Below are positions 56,455 to 64,000 of a DNA stretch of 64,000 nt, one piece after another; the first letter of the stretch is position 1; the number at the start of each line of letters is the position of its first letter. The notes beneath the pieces are model-generated. The model had not been told where the DNA came from. It saw only the letters and a program-made list of their open reading frames with translations, and ran no database searches. This DNA comes from Methanosalsum zhilinae DSM 4017 (lineage in GTDB: Archaea; Halobacteriota; Methanosarcinia; Methanosarcinales; Methanosarcinaceae), in contig NC_015676.1 of NCBI RefSeq assembly GCF_000217995.1, forward strand, positions 1,280,103 through 1,344,102. Reading direction: 5' to 3'. The position numbers and the translations under genes were made by a program.

Positions 56455-57435
56455 ATGAAAACTCTATTCTCCATAATATGTGTTCTATTACTATTAAGTT
56501 TCAGTGTTACATTATCAGGGTGTATCAATCCGGATAACGAATTCGATACAACTGTAGGAACATGGAGAACAGCTCAGACGATTCAGCCATATGTGTACCA
56601 TGAACATATTGATGAGAATTATAGTGTGAATGTGCTTCCATTCACAAACCCAGGTGACCAAAAATCTGCTTTGTTGGCTGGAGGCCTGGATATGACCGGC
56701 ACAACAATAGCACTTGCAATCACCAGTGCATCAAAAGGAGAACCAATAGTCATAGTAAGTAGCCTCTGCAATAAATGTTCAGCTATTGTTGTTAGAGAAG
56801 GCTCGGATATAGAAACACCAGCCGATCTTAAAGGTAAAACTATTGCATATGTTCCAGGAACAATGCATCATGTACTTCTGCTTGAAACACTCAAACAGGA
56901 AGGATTGGATCCAGATGTGGATGTTATATTAAAACGGATTGATTTTTTTGATATGGGTCAGGCATTATCAAGAGGTACAGTCGATGCTTTTTGTAGTGGA
57001 GAACCGTATCCATCTCTGGCAGTGGCAGAAGGATACGGTAGAATACTTACTTATCCATATTACGGAGATAATATAGGAACTATTAATGCAGGGATGATCA
57101 CTACAAAAAACAAGATTGAGAATGATAGAGATAAAATACAATCTTTAGTAACAGCTCATGCAAAAACCACACAGCATTTAAACCAAAATAAGGAGGAATG
57201 GCTTACTCTGGCAGAAACTTTTGGTACATCCAGAGATGTTCTAGAAATAGCAGAACCTAACATGGAACTTGTATGGGATATTGATGATGATGATTACATA
57301 GAAAACACAAGAAACCTTGCAATTGAAATGTACGAGCTTGGAATGATAAACGAAGTGCCTGATATTGATTCAATGTTTGATTTGAGCTTCGTAGAAGAAG
57401 CAAGAAACAAGACAAATAATACAAATATCACCTAA
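56455..57435 (+). CDS. NitT/TauT-type ABC transporter substrate-binding lipoprotein
   Basis: 326 residues. A signal peptide with lipobox LSFSVTLSGCINP gives a lipid anchor at Cys 23. The mature part has the SsuA/THI5-like pattern: NVLPFTNPGDQKSALLAGGL, DMTGTTIALAITSASKGEPI, VREGSDIETPADLKGKTIAY and AFCSGEPYPSLAVAEGYGRI. These proteins bind nitrate, sulfonates, pyrimidine precursors or cofactor fragments; the ligand here is not evident. First of three transporter genes. Confidence 0.88.
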   Translation: MKTLFSIICVLLLLSFSVTLSGCINPDNEFDTTVGTWRTAQTIQPYVYHEHIDENYSVNVLPFTNPGDQKSALLAGGLDMTGTTIALAITSASKGEPIVIVSSLCNKCSAIVVREGSDIETPADLKGKTIAYVPGTMHHVLLLETLKQEGLDPDVDVILKRIDFFDMGQALSRGTVDAFCSGEPYPSLAVAEGYGRILTYPYYGDNIGTINAGMITTKNKIENDRDKIQSLVTAHAKTTQHLNQNKEEWLTLAETFGTSRDVLEIAEPNMELVWDIDDDDYIENTRNLAIEMYELGMINEVPDIDSMFDLSFVEEARNKTNNTNIT

Positions 57436-57437
57436 AA

Positions 57438-58238
57438 ATGTTAAATCTAAAAAAAATAAATGTATTAGGTTTTTTAATTCCAGTAATAGTTCTTACCTTC
57501 TGGTATATTGTAACAAGGGAAGGTATGGTACCACCATATTTGGTTCCTTCTCCTTCCAGTTTACTCTTAGTGTCCATCGATTTTGCAATAGGTAATCTGA
57601 ACATAACACCTTATTCTGGAACTTTGTTCACTCATGCATATGCGAGTATAACAAGAGTATTATCTGGATTTGCAATAGCTACAGTTCTGGGACTGACTCT
57701 TGGGTTTTTAACTGGAAGAAGCATGTTAGCTAAAGATACATTTGATCCAACAGTACACCTTATTAGAATTATTCCAGGGATTGGATGGTTGCCAATTGCT
57801 ATAGTTTGGTTCGGTGTTGGTGAAACAACAACTTTGTTCTTGATATCCTTAGCCGCTTTTTTCCCAATATATGTCAATGCAGCGCAAGGTGCTTCTTCAG
57901 TCTCTCCACTTCTGATCAGAGCAGGGAAAATGCTTGGAGCAAATAATATTTCATTATATACAACCGTTATCATACCAGCAGCTATGCCTTCAACGATTGC
58001 AGGATTAAGATTAGGACTGGGTGTATCATGGGGATTTTTAGTTCTAGGAGAACTTACAGGAGTCGCAAGCGGACTTGGTGCGTTGATGATGGATGCAAGA
58101 ATGTTAGGGCATGTAGATATTATTCTGGTTTCAATGATTTGTATAGGAATCCTGGGACGTGTTAGTGATATATTGCTAATGTCTTTTTTTAAGAGGTCAG
58201 GATTGCTGGTTGAAGGAGATAAAAATGAAGGGAACTGA
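57438..58238 (+). CDS. NitT/TauT-type ABC transporter permease
   Basis: 266 residues, six membrane helices. The EAA-type loop is AGKMLGANNISLYTTVIIPA-AMPSTIAGLRLGLGVSWG (about 175-200), the contact with the ATPase. ITRVLSGFAIATVLGLTLGF and IIPGIGWLPIAIVWFGVGET are typical of SsuC/TauC proteins. Two bases separate it from the binding-protein gene. Confidence 0.92.
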   Translation: MLNLKKINVLGFLIPVIVLTFWYIVTREGMVPPYLVPSPSSLLLVSIDFAIGNLNITPYSGTLFTHAYASITRVLSGFAIATVLGLTLGFLTGRSMLAKDTFDPTVHLIRIIPGIGWLPIAIVWFGVGETTTLFLISLAAFFPIYVNAAQGASSVSPLLIRAGKMLGANNISLYTTVIIPAAMPSTIAGLRLGLGVSWGFLVLGELTGVASGLGALMMDARMLGHVDIILVSMICIGILGRVSDILLMSFFKRSGLLVEGDKNEGN

Positions 58239-58995
58239 TATAGTTGTCAAAGGACTTAGTAAAAGTTACAATTCAGTTAATGGAGAAGAGAGTCTAGAAG
58301 TTCTTGATGACATTCATCTTCATATAAAGCAAGGAGAATTCATCAGTATACTTGGCCCTAGTGGCTGTGGTAAATCTACACTATTGAACATCCTTGCGGG
58401 TTTTGAGTCTGGCGATAATGGTGTTGCCACATGCTGTAAAGAAAAGATTGAAGGAGTGTCAACCCAACGAGCAGTTGTATTCCAGTCGCCTGTACTATTC
58501 CCATGGTTGAGCGTAAGAAAAAATGTAATGTTTGGTTTAAAGCAAAAAAAAATGGATGATGGAGTGAGACAAAAAATTGTAGATAAGTATTTGAAAGCCG
58601 TTGGCATCAGTAAATTTGAAAATTATTATCCCGGTCAGCTATCCGGTGGTATGCAGCAGAGAGTCGCGCTTGCCCGTGTTCTCGTACTTGACCCCAATAT
58701 ACTGTTAATGGACGAACCTTTTGCAGCACTGGATGCACAATCAAGACTTAGTATGCAGGAATTACTTTTAAATCTTTGGCAAAAACATAAACCTACCGTT
58801 ATATTTGTGACACATGATGTTGAAGAAGCACTGTTCCTATCCGACAAAATATTTATCATGAGCAAAAGGCCAGGTAGGATAAAAGAAGAAATTGAGGTGA
58901 CATTTAGAAGACCACGCAATATCTCTATAATTGGAACACCAGAGTTTTCTGAATTAAAAAAGCATATATTATCAACTCTAATGGACATGTGTTAG
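58225..58995 (+). CDS. NitT/TauT-type ABC transporter ATPase
   Basis: 256 residues from ATG 58225, preceded by AAGGAG; it overlaps the permease end by 14 bases. Walker A GPSGCGKSTLLNILAG, Q-loop VFQSPVLFPWLSVRKN, signature LSGGMQQRVALARVLV, Walker B NILLMDEPFAALDAQS and the H-loop IFVTHDVEEALFL are all complete. The SsuB/TauD-type tail IFIMSKRPGRIKEEIEV follows. Confidence 0.95.
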   Translation: MKGTDIVVKGLSKSYNSVNGEESLEVLDDIHLHIKQGEFISILGPSGCGKSTLLNILAGFESGDNGVATCCKEKIEGVSTQRAVVFQSPVLFPWLSVRKNVMFGLKQKKMDDGVRQKIVDKYLKAVGISKFENYYPGQLSGGMQQRVALARVLVLDPNILLMDEPFAALDAQSRLSMQELLLNLWQKHKPTVIFVTHDVEEALFLSDKIFIMSKRPGRIKEEIEVTFRRPRNISIIGTPEFSELKKHILSTLMDMC

Positions 58996-59007
58996 TAAAT
59001 TTTTATT

Positions 59008-59148
59008 ATGTCACTATTACTAAATGAGCTGATAAAATCATCAACAATCTCACTAAAAACTATCCATCCCCCTGCAGAGGATTATGGTGCTTATCATATT
59101 GATGGAACAGTGCTGATAATGACTGCAGATTTTTTATCTGTTCTTTAG
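59008..59148 (+). pseudogene. Short frame resembling the N-terminus of a SelD/AIR-synthase protein
   Basis: 46-codon frame: SLLLNELIKSSTISLKTIHP then PAEDYGAYHIDGTVLIMTAD and FLSVL before TAG. The part EDYGAYHIDGTVLIMTADF has the look of the GDDAxVY...D..LV.T.DF motif of selenophosphate synthetase and other PurM-fold proteins. It ends inside the 3' end of the convergent regulator gene. Either a truncated relic or a chance frame. Confidence 0.3.
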
Positions 59149-59541
59149 CCCCATCATCTGATCTATCTCTTCTGCAACATTTTCCAGTTCATCAAATATC
59201 CTTTCAGAATCTTTCCTTATCTCCTGGACTGCTGATTTGAGGCTTCCGCCACGGAGGTATATATGCCGTTTTTTCCTGTACACAAGTCCTGCCTGTATCA
59301 GATTCCTGATATGATGGTTAACTCTTGATATATTTATATTCAGATCATTGGCTATCATTTCAGATGAGATATTGTCTTCATAGGGAGTCCTGTTTAATAG
59401 ATCCTGTATGATCCGGATAGAAACATTTTCTATGTCCCTTCCTGAAGATAACCCAAAACAGTCACAAACCCACTGAATATCTGAATCCAGATTTTTTTCA
59501 TTTGATTTTTCTATATCTATCAAAGTTATCTGTCGGGTCAT
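59134..59541 (-). CDS. Winged-helix regulator divergent from groES-groEL
   Basis: 135 residues. The central winged helix is SIRIIQDLLNRTPYEDNISS, EMIANDLNINISRVNHHIRN, LIQAGLVYRKKRHIYLRGGS, an ArsR-like fold; a C-terminal helix (AVQEIRKDSERIFDELENVA) probably dimerises. The N-terminal 45 residues have DSDIQWVCDCFGLSSGRD with two Cys. It shares a 235-bp intergenic region with groES, so control of the chaperonin genes and of itself is likely but not shown. Confidence 0.82.
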   Translation of the reverse strand: MTRQITLIDIEKSNEKNLDSDIQWVCDCFGLSSGRDIENVSIRIIQDLLNRTPYEDNISSEMIANDLNINISRVNHHIRNLIQAGLVYRKKRHIYLRGGSLKSAVQEIRKDSERIFDELENVAEEIDQMMGLKNR

Positions 59542-59776
59542 GATAGCCTATATAATTTAAAATATATATAAATATTATCCATTATATCGATAAGGTTTAA
59601 ATTAAATTAAAATATCTTTAATTAAATTAAAACTTATATCAATTAATATATTATATCTATATTATATATGGATTATATGAATAAAATTGATTAATTTTAT
59701 ATAATAGTTTTATAATTATAGCTTATTAAAACTGGGAACTTCCAGTTGAAGTAACAAATTTTGGAGGATTGGATTT
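59542..59776. promoter_or_regulatory. Shared promoter region of the regulator and groES
   Basis: A+T-rich spacer with a direct repeat (TTAAATTAAATTAAAA near 59597 and TTAATTAAATTAAAA near 59615), many TATA-like runs and an inverted repeat AACTGG/CCAGTT with a 6-bp centre at 59730-59747, about 30 bp before the groES ATG. The inverted repeat could be a leader hairpin or an operator; the direct repeat could bind the adjacent regulator. Confidence 0.4.
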
Positions 59777-60052
59777 ATGAAAATTAAACCTGTTGGAGAA
59801 AGAATATTAATTAAAGTCATAAAAGAAGAGGAAGTTACAAAAGGCGGAATATATATTCCTGAATCAGCCAGAAAAGAGAAAAAAGAGGGTATTGTTGTGG
59901 CTGTGGGGACATATGAAGATGGAAAAGGCCTGCCACTCGAAAAAGGAGATCATATAATATATGGAGGATTCCAGTCTGATGAGATAGATCTTGATGGCGA
60001 GCAGCATATGTTCCTCGAGTTCAAGGATGTACTGGCAGTGATTGAAGATTAA
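59777..60052 (+). CDS. groES: Group I co-chaperonin GroES
   Basis: 91 residues, the bacterial-type 10-kDa lid. MKIKPVGERILIKVIKEEEV, the mobile loop TKGGIYIPESARKEKKEGIV and KGDHIIYGGFQSDEIDLDGE. The GGIYIP form of the mobile loop is typical. TTTGGAGG is placed just before the ATG. First gene of the groESL operon. Confidence 0.96.
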   Translation: MKIKPVGERILIKVIKEEEVTKGGIYIPESARKEKKEGIVVAVGTYEDGKGLPLEKGDHIIYGGFQSDEIDLDGEQHMFLEFKDVLAVIED

Positions 60053-60109
60053 ATATTTCTTGCTATAAGAATTTCGTCCAGATACTAAATAAGTTCATGA
60101 GGTGAATAA

Positions 60110-61720
60110 ATGACAACAAAGCAGCTTATATTTGAAGAAAATGCAAGACGATCTCTGTTAAGTGGGATTGATAAAGTATCCAATACTGTAAAAATAACAC
60201 TTGGACCACGCGGTCGATATGTGGTTCTCGATAAAAGCACAAGCCCTGTAGTTACAAACGATGGTGTAACCATTGCAAAAGAAATCGAACTTGTAGACAA
60301 ATTTGAAAATATTGGCGCAAAACTTGTAAAAGAAGTTGCATCCAGAACCCAGGACAATACAGGAGATGGAACTACAACAGCAACCCTGCTTACACAGGCA
60401 ATACTTACAGAAGGAATAAAAAACATTACCTCCGGAGCAAATCCTATCGAGATCAAGAGGGGAATCGACAAAACTACAGCTCATATAGTAGAACAGCTCA
60501 AGTCCAAAAGTAAAGATGTAAAGGACAAAAATAAGATCATCCAGGTAGCTACAATATCAGCAAATAATGATGAAGAGATCGGAAATCTAATAGCTGACGC
60601 AATGGAAAAAGTCGGATACAATGGTGTGATCACAGTAGAAGAGTCAAACAATATAGATACCGGACTTGAAATTGTTGAGGGAATGCAGTTTGACAGAGGA
60701 TACCTATCTCCCTATATGGCCACAGATCATGAAAAAATGATCTGTGAGATGGAAAGTCCATATATACTTGTAACTGACAAGAAAATCAACAGCCTCAACC
60801 AGATCGTACCGGTCCTTGAAAAAGTTGCACAGGAAGACAGAGGACTGTTGATCATTTCACCTGATGTTGAAGGTGATGCACAGGCTGCCCTGATCCTGAA
60901 CATAATGAGAGCTTCACTGAAAGTATGTGCAGTAAAAGCACCTGGATTTGGTGATGAACAAAAAGAAATGCTGGAGGACATTGCTGCTGTAACCGGTGCA
61001 ACTGTAATTAGTGAAGAAAAGGGAATGAAGCTGGAAGAATTTACAGAAAATATGCTGGGCTCAGCACGGAAAGTGAATGTGGATAAACAAAATACTACAA
61101 TCGTAGAGGGAAGAGGCGATAAAGAAAATATCGATAAAAGGATCAAGCTTCTGGAAACTCAGATTGATGCCGAGGAATCAGATTTCCGCAAAAAAGAACT
61201 TCGCAAGCGTCTTGCTAAACTCAGCGGTGGTGTGGCAGTTATAAAAGTTGGAGCTGCTACTGAAACAGAACTCAAAGAAAAGAAGATGAGGACCGATGAT
61301 GCACTGAATGCTACAAAAGCCGCAGTTGAGGAAGGAGTAGTTACTGGAGGAGGAGTGACCCTTTTCAGACTTGCTATGGCTCTTGAAAGATTCAATCTTG
61401 AAAATGATCAGCAGATCGGAGTTAATATAATTAAAAGAGCACTGACTGAGCCTGTGAGGCAGATTGGTGAAAATGCAGGTCGCGAGGGTGCTGAAATAGT
61501 CTCAGCTCTGAAAAATGAAACTGACGACCACTTTGGATATAACGCAAAGAAGGATAAATTTGAAGACCTGTTCGAAGCAGGAGTTATTGACCCAACCAAA
61601 GTTGTCAGGAGCAGTTTACAGAATGCAGCGTCAATTGCGGGAATGGTACTTATAACCGAAGCGCTGGTAACTGAATATGATGTTGAAAAAGATGAAAAAA
61701 CAGCAGCGATCATAATCTGA
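60110..61720 (+). CDS. groEL: Group I chaperonin GroEL
   Basis: 536 residues. ATP-binding motifs [20 protein letters not shown] and [35 protein letters not shown] with the catalytic Asp; apical domain with [40 protein letters not shown] and [20 protein letters not shown]. The C-terminus ends DEKTAAIII and has no Gly-Gly-Met tail. Group I chaperonins in Methanosarcinales coexist with thermosomes and are thought to be acquired from bacteria. 57 bp after groES. Confidence 0.97.
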   Translation: MTTKQLIFEENARRSLLSGIDKVSNTVKITLGPRGRYVVLDKSTSPVVTNDGVTIAKEIELVDKFENIGAKLVKEVASRTQDNTGDGTTTATLLTQAILTEGIKNITSGANPIEIKRGIDKTTAHIVEQLKSKSKDVKDKNKIIQVATISANNDEEIGNLIADAMEKVGYNGVITVEESNNIDTGLEIVEGMQFDRGYLSPYMATDHEKMICEMESPYILVTDKKINSLNQIVPVLEKVAQEDRGLLIISPDVEGDAQAALILNIMRASLKVCAVKAPGFGDEQKEMLEDIAAVTGATVISEEKGMKLEEFTENMLGSARKVNVDKQNTTIVEGRGDKENIDKRIKLLETQIDAEESDFRKKELRKRLAKLSGGVAVIKVGAATETELKEKKMRTDDALNATKAAVEEGVVTGGGVTLFRLAMALERFNLENDQQIGVNIIKRALTEPVRQIGENAGREGAEIVSALKNETDDHFGYNAKKDKFEDLFEAGVIDPTKVVRSSLQNAASIAGMVLITEALVTEYDVEKDEKTAAIII

Positions 61721-61748
61721 TCACTGCAACTTTTTTTCATTTATTGCC

Positions 61749-62393
61749 TTATAGAGATTCTATAAACCTTTCATATTTCTCCAGCTCATCGATCCCTTCC
61801 TCCTCTGAAAGCTGGTTAGTCTCATATATTATATATGAAGGCAGAACCTCCATCCCTGTGAATTCAAATGTACAGTGCGTAATATATCTAAGCAACTCAT
61901 TGATATCACCATGTAATCCATCTGGAGAATACATTTTTTTATCAGCACCTGCAGTTATGACCAGAAGAGCCTTTTTTCCTTTAAGAAGACCTTTTTCATA
62001 CACCTCACCCTTTACAGGATTAAAGGCAAAACCGGCTGCAAAGATTCGATCAATCCAGCCTTTCATGATTGCAGGAACTGAAGTAAAATACAGAGGAAAC
62101 TGAAATATCAGAATATCAGCCCAGTTGACCTTATTCATTTCAGCCCTTATATCTTCTGAAAAGCCATTCGTTTTGACAGCATTGAGTTGTTCCAGAAAAG
62201 GATTAAAGAATTGCTTATATTTTCTCTGCTTAAAATCTTCAGGTCTTAGAATAGGATTGAAATCCATTTCATACAGGTCAGAGTTCTGAACAGAGTCTTG
62301 CCTTTCATTGAAAACTTTCACAGCTCTTTCCTTCATTGCAAAATTGAAAGAATTACGATCCGGATGTGCAAAAATATACAATATATTCATCAC
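61749..62393 (-). CDS. NAD(P)H quinone reductase-like flavoprotein
   Basis: 214 residues of the NQO1/MdaB flavodoxin-like fold: the FMN/FAD phosphate loop AHPDRNSFNFAMKERAV, the FQFPLYFTSVPAIMKGWIDR signature (about 106) and KKALLVITAGADKKMYSPDG. It probably makes two-electron reductions of quinones or similar acceptors and may defend against redox stress. Convergent with groEL (28 bp between stops). Confidence 0.9.
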   Translation of the reverse strand: MMNILYIFAHPDRNSFNFAMKERAVKVFNERQDSVQNSDLYEMDFNPILRPEDFKQRKYKQFFNPFLEQLNAVKTNGFSEDIRAEMNKVNWADILIFQFPLYFTSVPAIMKGWIDRIFAAGFAFNPVKGEVYEKGLLKGKKALLVITAGADKKMYSPDGLHGDINELLRYITHCTFEFTGMEVLPSYIIYETNQLSEEEGIDELEKYERFIESL

Positions 62394-62603
62394 ATGTTCC
62401 CCCAGTAAACTGAATATCTGAATTATATTATTTAAGGTTAAAGTATATTGTGAGCTGAGAGATCATATCCGGACTTTGAGATCAAATATTCCGGTGCCTG
62501 ATATAAACATTTAAGAAATATGAATACATATCAAGTGTGGCTATAACAGATACTGAAAAATGAATTCAATAGAAATCTAATACAAATTTTTTATATTCAG
62601 TTT

Positions 62604-62622
62604 TGTACGAGTACTCAGTACA
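62604..62622 (+). promoter_or_regulatory. Inverted repeat near the gyrB promoter
   Basis: TGTAC-GAGTACTCA-GTACA, a 5-bp inverted repeat around the palindrome GAGTACTC. It lies about 60-80 bp before the gyrB ATG, 8 bases after a TATA-like TTTTTATATTC (62586-62597), so a bound repressor would cover the transcription start. Confidence 0.35.
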
Positions 62623-62677
62623 TATTTTGAACATCCAATTGTATTGTTCATTATAGATTGGATTTTATGGAGAATAA

Positions 62678-64000
<1,323 letters not shown>

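Noticed and set aside
59580-59640. A+T direct repeats as a CRISPR array
   Set aside because: Only two short, imperfect copies with no spacers of regular size; no cas gene is in the window.

Overview
The window is a chromosomal segment of a methanogenic archaeon, most likely a methylotrophic, salt-adapted member of the Methanosarcinales (Methanosalsum/Methanohalobium/Methanolobus-like). The support is: archaeal-type ribosomal proteins (L15e, L19e, L32e, S4e), RNase P proteins Rpp29 and Rpp30, Cbf5, RNA polymerase subunit D with two [4Fe-4S] motifs, an archaeal IorAB, deoxyhypusine synthase, a BCCT betaine carrier, an acidic tail on S3, and bacterial-type GroES/GroEL and GyrB, which Methanosarcinales are known to carry. 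The genus is an inference; no rRNA gene lies in the window.

Layout. 1-1640 (minus): start of the RNase P/proteasome/exosome super-operon (L15e, an exosome-type RNA-binding protein, Rpp30 cut by the window edge). 1.9-2.4 kb: a hairpin-rich leader, a 50-residue protein and a ubiquitin-like SAMP. 2.5-19.9 kb is mixed accessory DNA: a YdjM-like membrane protein, a PAS-GAF histidine kinase, a GspE/TadC secretion pair, a radical SAM enzyme, a cis-prenyltransferase, a probably inactive exonuclease relative, an aldo/keto reductase, small regulators, a decayed PAS gene, a Na+/betaine carrier with an overlapping unknown gene, and a GNAT acetyltransferase. 20.1-24.8 kb: tRNA-Leu(GAG), rpoD-S11-S4-S13, two membrane proteins and tRNA-Ser(GGA). 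24.8-40.9 kb (all minus): the complete S10/spc-type super-operon, L3 through SecY, Adk, the EMC3-like protein, Cmk and Cbf5, read from a clear BRE/TATA promoter near 40.89 kb. 41.4-48.7 kb (minus): IorAB, a C/D box sRNA gene, PyrF, deoxyhypusine synthase, acetyl-CoA synthetase and an orphan protein. 48.8-52.9 kb (plus): phosphoesterase-Lhr helicase and ferredoxin. 53-59 kb: a DtxR-type regulator, a very AT-rich tract running into a DMT exporter, and a four-gene operon of a BioB-like radical SAM enzyme with a NitT/TauT ABC transporter. 59.1-62.4 kb: a winged-helix regulator divergent from groES-groEL, and a quinone-reductase-like flavoprotein. gyrB runs off the right edge.

The main non-textbook observations are: an unannotated C/D box sRNA between pyrF and iorA whose D guide fits Cm34 of elongator tRNA-Met; a stand-alone exonuclease-like protein lacking most of its catalytic acids; an orphan structured leader ahead of a SAMP operon; the BioB-like/ABC cassette; a decayed PAS kinase; and a sharp composition break inside the DMT transporter gene. 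All calls come from reading the sequence; no database search was run.
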